A stretch of DNA of 64,000 nucleotides from Mycobacteriales bacterium (GCA_040902655.1 JBBDWV010000044.1:26297-90296); one strand, 5' to 3'; shown: positions 18,277 to 28,717, counted from the stretch's first letter. Numbers and translations are program-made. Notes: generated from the letters alone by a model not told the origin.

Positions 18277-18779
18277 CGCGGGTCTACCTGCCGTCCACGC
18301 TGCACGGGCTGCGCACGCTGCTCGAGGCGGGATCGCTCGGGGAGCCGCCGCTGCCGGGCTATGCCGTCACGGGCGCGCTGCGCGAGTGGTACGCCGAGGG
18401 TGACGAGGAGGAGCTCGAGTACGCCGTGCTGATGCTCGCGGCGCGGGCGTCGGTCCGGCTGCTGGACCGCGCCCTGCTGCTGTCGCCGGAGCTGCCCCCG
18501 CGGCGGGTGGTCCTCGTTGCCGAGGTCGGTGCGACCGAGCCGGTGCCGGACGTCGACCGGGCCGCCGTGCGGGTGCTCGAACCGGTGCCGCTGCGGCTGG
18601 TGCAGGCGGTCCATGTGGACGGCTCGGACGCCGAGCCCGACGTGCGGGCGGCCGCCGAGGCGCTGGTCGAGGCCGACCTCGGCAGCGAGGACGCGGCGTT
18701 CGTCGTCGAGCAGGCCGACGGCCACGAGCTGCAGTGGTACGCCACCCAGGAGATCGGCCCGCTGCTCGAGCTGGGCTGA
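18273..18779 (+). CDS. DUF6912-like conserved actinobacterial protein
   Basis: 168-residue protein starting at a GTG that overlaps the stop of the WS/DGAT gene (GTGA). It begins MTRVYLPSTLHGLRTLLEAG and contains a middle part rich in Ala and Glu and VRVLEPVPLRLVQAVHVDG. This resembles the actinobacterial DUF6912 family, whose function is unknown. It has no signal peptide, membrane segment or catalytic motif that I recognise. Confidence 0.75.
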   Translation: MTRVYLPSTLHGLRTLLEAGSLGEPPLPGYAVTGALREWYAEGDEEELEYAVLMLAARASVRLLDRALLLSPELPPRRVVLVAEVGATEPVPDVDRAAVRVLEPVPLRLVQAVHVDGSDAEPDVRAAAEALVEADLGSEDAAFVVEQADGHELQWYATQEIGPLLELG

Positions 18780-18790
18780 GGGCTGTGCGC

Positions 18791-19567
18791 TCAGCCCATG
18801 GGGCAGCTCTGCGGCGCCGCGACGTCGTCGACCGAGAGCGCTTGCAGGACCAGTGCCTGCACGACCGGCCCGGTCGGCAGCGTGCCGTGCGTGACCTCCG
18901 AACCGGGACACAGGTCCTGCAGAGCGACGTTGACCGCACCGTCGAGGCGGGCGGACTCGGGGGGCGTCACGACCTCGTCCTGGATGGTCCAGACCGACAG
19001 CCACTGCGGCCCCGGAGGCGTCTCGTCCCCGGTGCTCAGGTCGTCGAGCAGGTCACTGCCTGGCACCAGCTGCCGGCAGGCCGGCGGGCAGGAGCCGGGT
19101 GCGAAGGCGGCGCCGACCGCGGCGAGCTCGGTGCCGTGGTGGGGAGAGCCCAGCGTGATCACCCGGCGGGCGCTGTGGGCGGCCTCGCGGACCCACAGCC
19201 GCGCGACGATTCCGCCTGCACTGTAGCCGATCACGTCCACAGACGGGGCGCCGGCGGCGAGCGCCGCGTCGGCCGCCACCTGCAGCACCTGCGCCGACGC
19301 CCGCAGGTCGCCGGTGCCGTCGCCGGGCAGCCGCACGACGGTGGCCTCCCGCCCGGTTTCGCGCAGCGAGGTGGCCAGCACCTCGAGCGCGCTGGTCGCA
19401 CCGCCGTAGCCCGGTACCAGCAGCACCGGGCCGGGCCGGTCCTGCGGCGCATGTCCCAGCGGCGGCAGTGGGACGCTGCCCGCCGGCAGCCGGGCGAGCA
19501 GCGCCGTCCCGCCGAGGATCACGAGCACCAGCGCGACCGCCTGCAGCAGCCGTCGGGAGGGGCTCAC
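18791..19567 (-). CDS. Secreted or membrane-anchored alpha/beta-hydrolase (lipase-like)
   Basis: 258-residue protein with an N-terminal membrane segment (LLQAVALVLVILGGTALLA, residues 6-24), then an alpha/beta-hydrolase domain. It shows the strand and loop PVLLVPGYGG, the nucleophile elbow GYSAGG (Ser about residue 121), LGSPHHGTE, and a late Asp/His pair (QDEVV, THGTLPTG) that completes the triad. It resembles actinobacterial lipases such as LipA/EstA. The GTG at 19567 is chosen because the longer frame would run into the divergent pruA gene. Five cysteines in the C-terminal half suggest disulfides. Confidence 0.85.
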   Translation of the reverse strand: MSPSRRLLQAVALVLVILGGTALLARLPAGSVPLPPLGHAPQDRPGPVLLVPGYGGATSALEVLATSLRETGREATVVRLPGDGTGDLRASAQVLQVAADAALAAGAPSVDVIGYSAGGIVARLWVREAAHSARRVITLGSPHHGTELAAVGAAFAPGSCPPACRQLVPGSDLLDDLSTGDETPPGPQWLSVWTIQDEVVTPPESARLDGAVNVALQDLCPGSEVTHGTLPTGPVVQALVLQALSVDDVAAPQSCPMG

Positions 19568-19622
19568 GAGGCCCGGAGCAGGGCGTGGCGCACACTGTGA
19601 CGCTAGCCCGGGCCGTGACAGC

Positions 19623-21260
19623 ATGGCCGTCGTGGACGTCGTCAGCTTCGTACCGCCGCCGCTCAACGAGCCGGTCCGGACGTACGCCCCCGGCAGCTCG
19701 GAGCGGGCGTCGCTCCAGGCGCGGCTGAAGGAGCTGGGCAGCACCCCGGTCGACCTGACGATGACCGTCGACGGCGAGCAGCGCGTCGGCGGCGGGACGC
19801 CGATCGACGTCGTGCAGCCGCACCGGCACGCCGCCGTCCTCGGCACCACCCGCGAGGCGACACCGGCCGATGTCCGGTCCGCCGTCGACGCCGCGCTGGC
19901 TGCCGCACCGGCCTGGCGCGCGACGTCCTACGACGACCGGGCCGCCGTCCTGCTGCGCGCCGCCGAGCTGCTGGCCGGGCCGTGGCGCGACACCCTGAAC
20001 GCCGCCACGATGCTCGGCCAGAGCAAAACGGTCGTGCAGGCCGAGGTCGACAGTGCCTGCGAACTGATCGACTTCCTGCGCTTCAACGTGTCCTTCGGCC
20101 GCCGGGTGCTCGAGGAGCAGCCGAGGTCCTCTCCCGGGGTGTGGAACCGGATGGACCACCGGCCGCTCGAGGGGTTCGTCCTCGCGATCACGCCGTTCAA
20201 CTTCACCGCCATCGCCGGCAACCTGCCGCTGGCACCCGCCCTGATGGGCAACACCGTCGTCTGGAAGCCCTCGCCCACCCAGCAACTCGCCGCGCACTTC
20301 ACGATGCGGCTGCTCGAGGCGGCTGGGCTCCCGCCCGGCGTCGTCAACCTGGTCACCGGCAACGGGGCGGCGGTCTCCGAGGTCGCCGTGCCGCACCCGG
20401 AGCTGGCCGGCATCCACTTCACCGGGTCGACCGCGACGTTCCGGCAGTTGTGGCAGGCCGTGGCCGCGAACCTGCCGGCGTACCGGAGCTATCCGCGCCT
20501 GGTCGGCGAGACCGGTGGCAAGGACTTCGTGCTCGCGCACCCCTCCGCCGACGTCGGTACGCTCGAAGTCGCTCTGGTACGAGGCGCTTTCGAGTACCAA
20601 GGCCAGAAGTGCTCGGCGGCCTCGAGGGCGTATGTCCCACGCTCGCTGTGGGAGGCAGGGCTGCGCGACTCGCTCGCCGACCAGGTGCGTTCGCTGTCCT
20701 ACGGTGATGTCAGCGACCTGCGGCACTTCGGCGGCGCGGTCATCGACCGGCGCGCCTGGGACCGGCTGTCGGCGGTCCTGCGCGGTGCGGCGCAGGACCC
20801 CGCGCTGGAGGTGCTGGCGGGAGGGAAGGCCGACGACGCCGAGGGTTTCTTCGTCGAGCCGACCCTCCTGGCGGGTCAGGACCCGACGCACGAGGCCTTC
20901 TCCCGCGAGTACTTCGGGCCCGTGCTCGCCCTGCACGTCTACGACGACGGGGACTGGGACCGCACACTGGACCTGGTCGACGAGACGGCTCCCTACGCGC
21001 TGACCGGCGCACTGATCGCCGACGACCCGTACGCCGTGGCGCAGGCCACCGAGCGGTTGCGCTTCACGGCCGGAAACTTCTACGTCAACGACAAGCCGAC
21101 CGGCTCCGTCGTCGGCCAGCAGCCCTTCGGCGGTGCCCGGCAGAGCGGTACCAACGACAAGGCGGGTTCGGTGCTGAACCTGCTGCGCTGGACCTCGCCG
21201 CGCACGCTGAAGACCACCTTCGTGCCGCCGCGTGAGCACACCTACCCGCACATGGGATGA
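19623..21260 (+). CDS. pruA: L-glutamate gamma-semialdehyde (P5C) dehydrogenase
   Basis: 545-residue aldehyde dehydrogenase of the monofunctional RocA/PruA type, oxidising glutamate semialdehyde from proline to glutamate. Family marks are the N-terminal FVPPPLNEPVRTYAPGS, AITPFNFTAIAGNLPLAPALMGN, GETGGKDFVLAHPSAD (general-base Glu), EYQGQKCSAASRAYVP (nucleophilic Cys) and the C-terminal PTGSVVGQQPFGGARQSGTNDKAG. A proline dehydrogenase gene would be its usual partner, but none is adjacent here. Confidence 0.96.
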   Translation: MAVVDVVSFVPPPLNEPVRTYAPGSSERASLQARLKELGSTPVDLTMTVDGEQRVGGGTPIDVVQPHRHAAVLGTTREATPADVRSAVDAALAAAPAWRATSYDDRAAVLLRAAELLAGPWRDTLNAATMLGQSKTVVQAEVDSACELIDFLRFNVSFGRRVLEEQPRSSPGVWNRMDHRPLEGFVLAITPFNFTAIAGNLPLAPALMGNTVVWKPSPTQQLAAHFTMRLLEAAGLPPGVVNLVTGNGAAVSEVAVPHPELAGIHFTGSTATFRQLWQAVAANLPAYRSYPRLVGETGGKDFVLAHPSADVGTLEVALVRGAFEYQGQKCSAASRAYVPRSLWEAGLRDSLADQVRSLSYGDVSDLRHFGGAVIDRRAWDRLSAVLRGAAQDPALEVLAGGKADDAEGFFVEPTLLAGQDPTHEAFSREYFGPVLALHVYDDGDWDRTLDLVDETAPYALTGALIADDPYAVAQATERLRFTAGNFYVNDKPTGSVVGQQPFGGARQSGTNDKAGSVLNLLRWTSPRTLKTTFVPPREHTYPHMG

Positions 21261-21302
21261 CCTCCGTCGTCGGCGTGACGGACCGCGGGCTCGCGTCGAG
21301 GA

Positions 21303-22604
21303 TCACGAGCGCCGCTCGTCGCCCTCGAGGCCGTCGAGCAGCCCGGCCACGTCGTCCAGGGCCAGCCCGGCTGTGCCCATGTCGGAGGACTGCTGCCGGA
21401 ACGGCGCGACCGGCGGCTGCTGGGCCAGGCCCTGGCGCAGCACCCGCCGGGCCACCGTCATGAGCAGCGCCGACCCGAGCAGGGCGAGCGCCGCCACCGA
21501 CCAGGCGACCCGGTAGGAGAAGGCCTCGACCAGCAGCCCGAACAGCAGCGGCCCCGTCGCACCGCCGGCGAAGATGCCGGTCTGCGTGATGCTGGTGGCG
21601 ATGGCGGGCGCAGCCGGGTTGAGGCGCACGACGGCGAAGGTGAGCAGGCCCGGCCAGCTCCAGCCGAGGCCGAAGGCCAGCGCCGTCCCCGGTACCAGCA
21701 TCGGCACCGACGTGGTCGCCAGCAGGGCCATCCCGACCGCCCCGGTACCGATCATGGCGATGACGACCGCCAGGTGGCCGCCCTCGCGCGCGTCCGCCCG
21801 CCAGCCGGCGAGCAGCCGGACGATGACCCCGAGCGCGCTCCCGCCGGCGAGCAGCAGCCCGGCGGAGCCGGTGGACAGCCCGACCGAGACGGCCGACTCG
21901 ACCAGGAAGGCGCCGAGGGCGTTCGCGGCGCCCGAGGCGAGGGCGCCGGCCAGACTCAGCAGCGCCAGGACGCGGACGGCAGTGTCCCCCGTACGGTCGG
22001 CCCGCGGGCTCGGTGCCGCATCCGGCCGCGCGGCTCGGGGAACCAGCGGGAGGTAGACCAGCGCCAGCAGCGCGGTCCCGAGGAAGGCCGCCCGCCAGCC
22101 CAGCGTCAGTCCGACGGCGGGCACGGCCAGCCCCGCGATCAGCGTGGCGGCGGGTACCGCGGACTGCTTCACGCCGAAGGCCAAGCCCTGGCGGGCGACC
22201 GGGACGGCCCGGGCCAGCGCCTGGTTACTGCCGATCTGGGCGAGCGAGTTGGCCACGCCCGCGACGGACAGCGCCACCAGCAGCACGGCGTACGACCCGG
22301 CCAGCGCCATGGCGACCAACGCGGCGGCCGACAGGAAGGCGCCCAGGATCGTCGTCGACCGTGCACCGAGCCGGTGCGCGACCCGGCCGGCCGGTACGGC
22401 GGTCACCGCTGCCACCGCGAAGAAGGTGCTGACCGCGAGGCCGAGCTGCAGCTCACCGAAGCCCAGCTCACCGCGTACAAGCACCGCGAGGCCGCCCAGC
22501 AGGAACACCGGCAGGGACGCCAGCACCGTCGACAGCGCGGCGGCGGCAACGGTGCGACCGACGGCCGCCGGCGGAGCCTGGGCGGCGCGGCCGGCGCCGG
22601 TCAC
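21303..22604 (-). CDS. MFS transporter
   Basis: 433-residue major facilitator with 12 predicted membrane segments. The A-motif-like loop is [19 protein letters not shown], and a long central loop lies after [14 protein letters not shown]. It is translationally coupled to the fumarase gene upstream on the same strand (ATGA overlap), the last gene of the GntR-headed minus-strand unit. It may carry an organic acid in or out. The substrate is not evident. Confidence 0.87.
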   Translation of the reverse strand: MTGAGRAAQAPPAAVGRTVAAAALSTVLASLPVFLLGGLAVLVRGELGFGELQLGLAVSTFFAVAAVTAVPAGRVAHRLGARSTTILGAFLSAAALVAMALAGSYAVLLVALSVAGVANSLAQIGSNQALARAVPVARQGLAFGVKQSAVPAATLIAGLAVPAVGLTLGWRAAFLGTALLALVYLPLVPRAARPDAAPSPRADRTGDTAVRVLALLSLAGALASGAANALGAFLVESAVSVGLSTGSAGLLLAGGSALGVIVRLLAGWRADAREGGHLAVVIAMIGTGAVGMALLATTSVPMLVPGTALAFGLGWSWPGLLTFAVVRLNPAAPAIATSITQTGIFAGGATGPLLFGLLVEAFSYRVAWSVAALALLGSALLMTVARRVLRQGLAQQPPVAPFRQQSSDMGTAGLALDDVAGLLDGLEGDERRS

Positions 22605-24274
22605 GGGGCTGCCGGCGGGGCGCCCTCGGGTGGGCGGCTGCCGATGGTGACCGGCGTCCCGGTGTCCTGCGGCGCGTAGAAGTCGTTGCCCTTGTCGTCG
22701 ACGACCACGAAGGCGGGGAAGTCCTCGACCTCGATCCGCCAGACCGCTTCCATGCCCAGCTCGGGGTATTCCAGCAGCTCCACCTTGCGGATGCAGTCCT
22801 GGGCCAGCCGGGCCGCCGGTCCGCCCACCGAGGCCAGGTAGAAGCCGCCGTGCTCCCGGCAGGACTCGGTCACCTGCCGGCTGCGATTGCCCTTGGCCAG
22901 CATCACCAGCGAACCGCCGGCGGCCTGCAGCCGCGGCACGTAACCGTCCATCCGGCCGGCCGTCGTCGGCCCGAAGGACCCGGACACCATGCCCTCCGGA
23001 GTCTTGGCCGGGCCGGCGTAGTAGACGGCGTGCTCGCGCAGGTAGGCCGGCAGTGGCTGCCCGGCGTCCAGCAGCTCACCGAACTTCGCGTGCGCGATGT
23101 CGCGGGCGACCACCAGCGGGCCGGTCAGCGACACCCGCGTCGTGACGGGGAGACGGGACAGCTGCGCGCGGACGGCGTCCAGCGGCTGGTCGAGGTCGAT
23201 CCGCAGGACGTCGCCGCCGAGCTGCTCGTCGGTCACCTCGGGCAGGTAGTGCGCCGGGTCGGCCTCCAGCTCCTCGAGCCAGACGCCGTCGGCATCGATC
23301 CGGGCCCGGGCCTGCCGGTCCGCGGAGCAGGACACGGCGATCGCGACCGGGCAGGACCCGCCGTGGCGGGGCAGCCGCACGACCCGGACGTCGTGGCAGA
23401 ACCACTTCCCGCCGAACTGCGCGCCGAGGCCGATCTGCCGGGTGATCTCGTGCACCTGCGCCTCGAGCTCGAGGTCGCGGAAGCCGTGGCCGCCGGGCGA
23501 GCCGGTGACGGGCAGGGTGTCGAGGTAGCGCGCGCTGGCCAGCTTCGCGGTCTTGAGCGCGTACTCCGCGCTGGTCCCGCCGATCACGACGGCGAGGTGG
23601 TACGGGGGGCAGGCAGCCGTACCGAGCGAGGCGATCTTCTCCTGCAGGAAGCGCAGCATCGAGGCGGGATTCAGCAGCGCCTTGGTCTCCTGGTAGAGGA
23701 AGGACTTGTTGGCCGAGCCGCCGCCCTTGGCCATGAACAGGAAGTCGTACGCCGCGCCGTCACCGGCCTGCAGCTCGATCTGCGCGGGCAGGTTGCTGCC
23801 GGTGTTGACCTCGTCCCACATGGTCAGCGGGGCGAGCTGTGAGTAGCGCAGGTTGAGCGAGGTGTAGGCGTCGAAGATCCCGCGCGACAGGTGCTCGGCG
23901 TCCCGCCCCTCGGTCAGGACCTGCTGCCCGCGGGTCCCGAGCACGATCGCGGTCCCGGTGTCCTGGCACATCGGGAGCACCCCGCCGGAGGCGATGGCGG
24001 CGTTGCGGAGCAGGTCCAGCGCCACGAACCGGTCGTTGGGCGAGCTCTCCGGATCGTCGTGGATGTGCCGCAGCGAGGCCAGGTGCGACGGCCGCAGCAG
24101 GTGGGAGATGTCGCGCAGCGCTGCGCGGGCCAGCAACCGCAGCGCCTCGGGGTCGACCTGCAGGAAGTCACGGCCGAGCACGGAGACGGTCGACACGCCG
24201 TCGGCGGTGAGCAGCCGGTACGGGGTGGCGCCCGGCGTGACCGGGAGCAGCGGCGTGTAGCTGAAGTCGGGCAC
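22601..24274 (-). CDS. Class I (iron-sulfur) fumarate hydratase
   Basis: 557-residue class I fumarase containing both domains in one chain, as in FumA/Fum[24 protein letters not shown], the [15 protein letters not shown] loop and [20 protein letters not shown] are visible in the N-terminal domain, and [17 protein letters not shown] in the C-terminal domain. Cluster cysteines include those in MCQD and ACPPY. Class I fumarases can also hydrate mesaconate to citramalate (known for the family). The placement with CoA-transferase, MmgE/PrpD and mesaconyl-CoA hydratase-like genes makes a C5-dicarboxylate role possible, but ordinary fumarate hydration is equally compatible. Confidence 0.94.
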   Translation of the reverse strand: MPDFSYTPLLPVTPGATPYRLLTADGVSTVSVLGRDFLQVDPEALRLLARAALRDISHLLRPSHLASLRHIHDDPESSPNDRFVALDLLRNAAIASGGVLPMCQDTGTAIVLGTRGQQVLTEGRDAEHLSRGIFDAYTSLNLRYSQLAPLTMWDEVNTGSNLPAQIELQAGDGAAYDFLFMAKGGGSANKSFLYQETKALLNPASMLRFLQEKIASLGTAACPPYHLAVVIGGTSAEYALKTAKLASARYLDTLPVTGSPGGHGFRDLELEAQVHEITRQIGLGAQFGGKWFCHDVRVVRLPRHGGSCPVAIAVSCSADRQARARIDADGVWLEELEADPAHYLPEVTDEQLGGDVLRIDLDQPLDAVRAQLSRLPVTTRVSLTGPLVVARDIAHAKFGELLDAGQPLPAYLREHAVYYAGPAKTPEGMVSGSFGPTTAGRMDGYVPRLQAAGGSLVMLAKGNRSRQVTESCREHGGFYLASVGGPAARLAQDCIRKVELLEYPELGMEAVWRIEVEDFPAFVVVDDKGNDFYAPQDTGTPVTIGSRPPEGAPPAAP

Positions 24275-24341
24275 GTCGGGTCCTTCGGGGAGAGAACGGG
24301 TGGCCGGCCCGCCGGCTGCGGCCGAGGGCTGCGGCCGTGGA

Positions 24342-25493
24342 CTACAGTCCGCCGCGCTTGACCAGCTGCGCGGCGATCACGTTGCGCTGGATCTCGTTGG
24401 TGCCCTCGCCGACGATCATCAGCGGGGCGTCGCGGAAGTACCGCTCCACGTCGAACTCGGTGGAGTAGCCGTAGCCGCCGTGCACCCGAATAGCGCTGAG
24501 CGTGATCTCGGCCGCGGCCTCGGACGCGAACAGCTTGGCCATGCCGGCCTCGAGGTCCGAGCGGGCGCCGGAGTCGTAGGTGCGGGCGGCGTGCTGGACG
24601 AGCTGCTGGGCCGCCGCCAGTTTGGTGGCCATGTCGGCCAGCAGGTTGCCGACCGACTGGTGCTGCCAGATCGGCTTGCCGAAGCTCTCCCGCTCCTGGG
24701 CGTACTTCAGCGAGTCCTCCAGGGCTGCCCGGGCGACGCCGGTCGCCCGGGCAGCCACCTGGATCCGGCCCACCTCGAGCCCCTTCATGAACTGGGTGAA
24801 GCCCTTGCCCTCCACGCCGCCGAGCACCGAGCTCTGCGGCGTGCGGTAGTCGCTGAAGGACAGCTCGCAGCTCTCCACGCCCTTGTAGCCCAGCTTGGGC
24901 AGGTCGCGCGAGACCTCGAGACCCGGGCCGTGCTCGCACAGCAGGATGCTCATGCCGCGGTGCGGGGGGTCGGCCTGCGGGTCGGTGCGCACCAGCACCG
25001 CGAGCAGTGCCGAGCGCCGGGCGTTGGTGATCCAGGTCTTGGTGCCGTTGACGAGGTAGTCCTCGCCGTCCTTGCGCGCCGTCGTGCGCAGCGCCTGCAG
25101 GTCCGAGCCGCCGCCGGGCTCGGTGAGGGCCATCGTCGCGCGCACCTCGCCGGTCGCCATCAGCGGGAGGTAGTGCGCCTTCTGCTCCTCCGTGCCGTGC
25201 GCGAGCAGCAGCTTGGACACCACGGTGTGGCCGCCCATCGCGCCCGCGAGGGTCATCCAGCCACGGGCCAGCTCCTCGGTGACCATCGCGTAGCACGGGG
25301 TCGACACCGCGACGTGGCCGTACGGCTCGGGGATGGCGAGCCCGAAGATGCCCATCTCCTTCATCTGCTCGATGAGGGCCTCGGGGTAGGCATTGGCGTG
25401 CTCGAGGTCGCTGGCGACCGGCTTGACCCCCTTGTCCACGAAGTCGCGGACGAGCTCGACGATCTGCTGCTCTTCACTGCTCAGTTCGGTCAT
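24342..25493 (-). CDS. Acyl-CoA dehydrogenase
   Basis: 383-residue acyl-CoA dehydrogenase with [70 protein letters not shown] and [24 protein letters not shown]. The last contains the usual Gly-Tyr-Gly, and the catalytic Glu is probably E in STEFD or the nearby GEGTNEIQ. It lies 16 bases downstream of a CoA-transferase stop-to-start gap in one transcription unit. The context suggests oxidation of a dicarboxyl or branched acyl-CoA, for example a methylsuccinyl-CoA-like substrate (inference). Confidence 0.93.
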   Translation of the reverse strand: MTELSSEEQQIVELVRDFVDKGVKPVASDLEHANAYPEALIEQMKEMGIFGLAIPEPYGHVAVSTPCYAMVTEELARGWMTLAGAMGGHTVVSKLLLAHGTEEQKAHYLPLMATGEVRATMALTEPGGGSDLQALRTTARKDGEDYLVNGTKTWITNARRSALLAVLVRTDPQADPPHRGMSILLCEHGPGLEVSRDLPKLGYKGVESCELSFSDYRTPQSSVLGGVEGKGFTQFMKGLEVGRIQVAARATGVARAALEDSLKYAQERESFGKPIWQHQSVGNLLADMATKLAAAQQLVQHAARTYDSGARSDLEAGMAKLFASEAAAEITLSAIRVHGGYGYSTEFDVERYFRDAPLMIVGEGTNEIQRNVIAAQLVKRGGL

Positions 25494-25509
25494 GTGGTCC
25501 TCCGGGAGC

Positions 25510-26691
25510 TCATACGGCGCCGTTCTGGCGCAGGCGGGTGATCCGCTCCTCGTCGTAGCCGAGGGAGGTGAGGATCGCGTGGGTGTGCTCGCCGAGAGCG
25601 GGCACCGGGTCCATGCGGGGGTCGACCCCGTGGATGGAGGTGGGCGGCAGCAGAGCGCGGATCGGTCCGCCCGGGGTGTCCACCTGCCGCCAGCGCTCGC
25701 GGCCGGCGAGGACCGGGTGGTCCAGCAGTCCCTGGACGGAGTTGACGCTGGCGTGCGCGACGTCCGCGGCGGACAGCAGCTCGCCGGCCTGGGCCTCCGT
25801 CAGCTGACCGAACCGGCCATTGATCAGCGCGTTCAGCGCCGCGCGGTTCGCGACCCGGTCGGAGTTGCGGGCGAAGCGCGGGTCGTCGGCCACGCCGGCG
25901 TCGCCGAGCACCACCCGGCACAGGGCGCGCCACTCGCGGTCGTTCTGCACCGCGACGAGCACGACGCCGCCGTCACCGGCGGTGTAGGGGCCGTAGGGGG
26001 CGATGGTGGCGTGCTCGATGCCGACCCGGTCGGGCTGCCGGCCGGAGCCCTCGGTGTAGTAGAGCGGCGAGCCCATCCACTCGGCGAGCGCCTCGAACAG
26101 CGAGACCTCCAGCGCCGGCGCCACGCCGGTGTTCGCGCGCTGCAGCAGGGCGGTGAGAATGCCGCTGTAGGCGTACATCCCGGCGGCGATGTCGGCCACC
26201 GAGATGCCGGCCTTGGCGGGGGACTCCGGCGGTCCGGTGAGCGAGACCAGCCCGGCCTCGCACTGCACGAGCAGGTCGTAGGCCTTGTGGTCCCACCACG
26301 GGCCGGTGCTGCCGAAGCCGGTCACGTCGCAGACGATCAGCCTCGGGTGGCGGGTCTGCAGCGTCGCCGCGTCCAGCCCCAGCCGCTTGGCCGCGCCGGG
26401 CGCGAGGTTCTGCACGAAGACATCGGCGTCCTCGAGCAGGCGGTCGACGACGGCGAGGCCTTCGGGTGACTTGAGGTCGCAGGTCAGCGACTCCTTCGAC
26501 CGGTTGATCCAGACGAAGTAGCTGGACTGCCCCTGGATCGACTCGTCGTAGCCGCGGGCGAAGTCGCCCGCCTCCGGCCGCTCGACCTTGATGACCCGCG
26601 CGCCGAGGTCGGCGAGCTGGCGGGTCGCGAAGGGGGCCGCGACCGCCTGCTCGATCGTCACGACGGTGATGCCGTCCAGCGGAAGTGCCAT
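25510..26691 (-). CDS. Family III CoA-transferase (CaiB/BaiF)
   Basis: 393-residue class III CoA-transferase: GITVVTIEQAVAAPFATRQLADLGARVIKVE, NRSKESLTCDLKSPEG, TGFGSTGPWWDHKAYDLLVQ and SVADIAAGMYAYSGILTAL, where the Asp is the expected nucleophile. This pattern is close to proteins annotated as succinyl-CoA:mesaconate or citramalate CoA-transferases. The start ATG at 26691 overlaps the stop of the MmgE/PrpD gene (ATGA). Together with the acyl-CoA dehydrogenase, CitE-like lyase and MaoC-type hydratase, it probably activates a dicarboxylate. Confidence 0.92.
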   Translation of the reverse strand: MALPLDGITVVTIEQAVAAPFATRQLADLGARVIKVERPEAGDFARGYDESIQGQSSYFVWINRSKESLTCDLKSPEGLAVVDRLLEDADVFVQNLAPGAAKRLGLDAATLQTRHPRLIVCDVTGFGSTGPWWDHKAYDLLVQCEAGLVSLTGPPESPAKAGISVADIAAGMYAYSGILTALLQRANTGVAPALEVSLFEALAEWMGSPLYYTEGSGRQPDRVGIEHATIAPYGPYTAGDGGVVLVAVQNDREWRALCRVVLGDAGVADDPRFARNSDRVANRAALNALINGRFGQLTEAQAGELLSAADVAHASVNSVQGLLDHPVLAGRERWRQVDTPGGPIRALLPPTSIHGVDPRMDPVPALGEHTHAILTSLGYDEERITRLRQNGAV

Positions 26692-27899
26692 CAGCCGACC
26701 CGTGCCGGTGTGCGGGGGGCCAGCCGTGCGCGCAGCAGGCCGGCGGCGTCGGCCCACGTGGCGGCGAGCACCTCCTCGGCGAGAGGGCCGGCGCAGTCCC
26801 GCACCTTGGCGGCCATCTCCGGCCCGCTCGGCGGGCGGCCCGGCGCCCCGGGCGGCACCTCCAGCACGGTGCGGACGGTCGAGCCGTCGCGCAGGTCCAG
26901 CTCCACCTCGCAGGTCCCGGCCAGCAGCCAGTCCCCGCCGTCGGTCAGCTCGACCTCGACCGCCTCGGCGAGACGGACCGCCTCGGGACGCCGGACGGCC
27001 TCGTCCTCGAAGCTGGCGAAGCCGGGGAAGCTGTCCAGCAGCGCGGCGGCCACGGCGTACTCCAGGCTGAACTTGCCCTCGAGGCCGGTGGTCGGGTGGG
27101 AGTGGATCAGCGGCTGGACCGTGCCGGCGGGCGTGCGCAGCCGGACGCGCACGACGTCGCGGGCGGCCAGCCCGGTCTCGCGTACCGCGGCGATCGGCCG
27201 CTGCATCGCGTAGCAGCACGGGTGCACCTTCACGGCCAGCCCGCCGGGGACGGCCGGGCCGGACAGGTCGAGGCGGGCCGGGTCGCCGCCCACCAGGGCG
27301 AGCCACTGGTCCAGTGCGGTCGGGTCGGCCGACGCTCCGGCCGCCGCCAGCCGCGCCGCCCGGACCCCCGCGTCAGCCGCGAAGCCCACCTGCAGCGACT
27401 TGGCGTGCGTCCCGAAGGCACGCTGGACGCCGCCGGCCGCCGGCAACGCCAGCGCCATCGCCCGGGCGGTCGCCTCGGCGTCGAGCCCGAGCGCCACCGA
27501 CGCCGCGACCGCGGCGGCCGGCGCCCCGGCGGTGCAGGTGGCGTGCCAGCCGGCCGAGTAGTGCGGCCAGCCCAGCGCGGTGCCCAGGCGCGCCATCACC
27601 CCGGCGCCCGCCAGGTAGGCGCGGGCGTCCCCGCCGACCGCGAGGGCCGCCGGGACGCAGACCACGCTGATGTGGGTGGTGGACTCCATGTGCAGGTCGT
27701 CGAAGTCCAGCACGTGCCCGAGCGTGGCCCAGCGGGCCGGCTCGGACAGCTCCTCGACGACCGGGACGATCGGGTGCTCCCGGGCGGCGACCGCCACGGC
27801 GAGCACGTCCAGCAGCGACCGGTCGGCCAGGGCGAGGTCCTGCGGTGTGGGTGCGAGCGTGGTGGCCCAGCGGGCCAGCTCGACGGCCGGGTGCGGCAC
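26691..27899 (-). CDS. MmgE/PrpD family protein
   Basis: 402-residue member of the family that includes 2-methylcitrate dehydratase (PrpD), cis-aconitate decarboxylase and iminodisuccinate epimerase. The all-helical N-terminal part shows HVLDFDDLHMESTTHIS and WHATCTAGAPAAAVAASVALGLD, and KVHPCCYAMQRPI begins the C-terminal domain. It is shorter than the usual 450-500 residues, mainly at the N-terminus and lid. GTG 27899 follows GGAGGAACC. It is the first enzyme gene after the GntR regulator. The exact reaction, dehydration or decarboxylation of a tricarboxylate or an itaconate-type step, cannot be assigned. Confidence 0.88.
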   Translation of the reverse strand: MPHPAVELARWATTLAPTPQDLALADRSLLDVLAVAVAAREHPIVPVVEELSEPARWATLGHVLDFDDLHMESTTHISVVCVPAALAVGGDARAYLAGAGVMARLGTALGWPHYSAGWHATCTAGAPAAAVAASVALGLDAEATARAMALALPAAGGVQRAFGTHAKSLQVGFAADAGVRAARLAAAGASADPTALDQWLALVGGDPARLDLSGPAVPGGLAVKVHPCCYAMQRPIAAVRETGLAARDVVRVRLRTPAGTVQPLIHSHPTTGLEGKFSLEYAVAAALLDSFPGFASFEDEAVRRPEAVRLAEAVEVELTDGGDWLLAGTCEVELDLRDGSTVRTVLEVPPGAPGRPPSGPEMAAKVRDCAGPLAEEVLAATWADAAGLLRARLAPRTPARVG

Positions 27900-27940
27900 G
27901 GTTCCTCCAGGGGTGGACGGGAGTCGGGGCGGGTGATGTG

Positions 27941-28684
27941 TCAGCTGCCGGAACGGCGCAGCCGGACCCGGTAGGAGTAGCGGTCGGGGTGGAACCAGTT
28001 CGTGGCGAGCTCGACCGGCCGCGACGTGCTGTCGGTGTAGATCCGGTCGATCCGCAGGACGCACCCGCCCTCGGGGGTACCGAGCACGTCGGCCGCCTCG
28101 GCGGGGACGGCATGGACGCTGATGCTCTGATCGGCCTCGAGCACCGGGTCGGCGAGCCGGTCGTCGAGCAGGCCGAGGACGGTGTGCTCGCTGGTGGCCC
28201 CTACCTCCTGCAGCTCGGGGACGTCGGTCAGCAGCCGCCCCACGTCCAGCGGCAGGTGCACCTGGGTGAAGCACAGCGGCACGCCGTCGTGCAGCCGCCG
28301 GAAGCTGACGCTGCAGACGACGTCGCTGTCGAGCCGCAGCCGCCCGGCGGCGGCCAGATCCACCCGGCGCTGCAGCGGGAGCACGAGCTCCAGCCGAGTG
28401 TCCAGGGACAGCGCCATGAGGTCCTCGACGGAGCCGAACTGACGCACGTAGCGGGAGTCCCGCGGCGCCGGGAACGTGCCGCGACCGGCGATCCGGTAGA
28501 TCAGCCCCTCGCTCACCAGGTCCAGCATCGCGCGCCGGACCGTCTGCCGGCTCAGGCCGTGGCTGAGGGCGAGCTCGGCCTCGGTGGGCAGCCGGCCACT
28601 GTCGCCGTAGCGACCTTCGAGCAGCGCGGCGCGTAGCTCGCGGGCCAGCGCCCGGTAGGCGCTCTCCTCGTGGCCGGTGCGGAC
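27941..28684 (-). CDS. GntR-family regulator (HutC/UTRA type) without a canonical start codon
   Basis: About 248 residues. An N-terminal winged helix (AYRALARELRAALLEGRYGD, RLPTEAELALSHGLSRQTVR) is followed by a UTRA effector domain ending in YTDSTSRPVELATNWFHPDRYSYRVRL. The frame is open far upstream, but between the preceding palindrome and the conserved helix there is no in-frame ATG, GTG or TTG. A Shine-Dalgarno-like AGGAGAA (28694-28700) is followed by GTT (28690) and GTC (28684). I place the start provisionally at 28684. It heads the minus-strand unit and is divergent from the CitE-like gene, with its likely operator between. Confidence 0.85.
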   Translation of the reverse strand, partial: VRTGHEESAYRALARELRAALLEGRYGDSGRLPTEAELALSHGLSRQTVRRAMLDLVSEGLIYRIAGRGTFPAPRDSRYVRQFGSVEDLMALSLDTRLELVLPLQRRVDLAAAGRLRLDSDVVCSVSFRRLHDGVPLCFTQVHLPLDVGRLLTDVPELQEVGATSEHTVLGLLDDRLADPVLEADQSISVHAVPAEAADVLGTPEGGCVLRIDRIYTDSTSRPVELATNWFHPDRYSYRVRLRRSGS

Positions 28685-28717
28685 GGGAACGGCTTCTCCT
28701 CGGGGGTACCGTGTGGC

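Noticed and set aside
19053..21251. A 732-codon open frame on the minus strand.
   Set aside because: It is antisense to pruA, is rich in Arg, Gly, Val and His as expected of a shadow frame in high-GC DNA, and matches no family.
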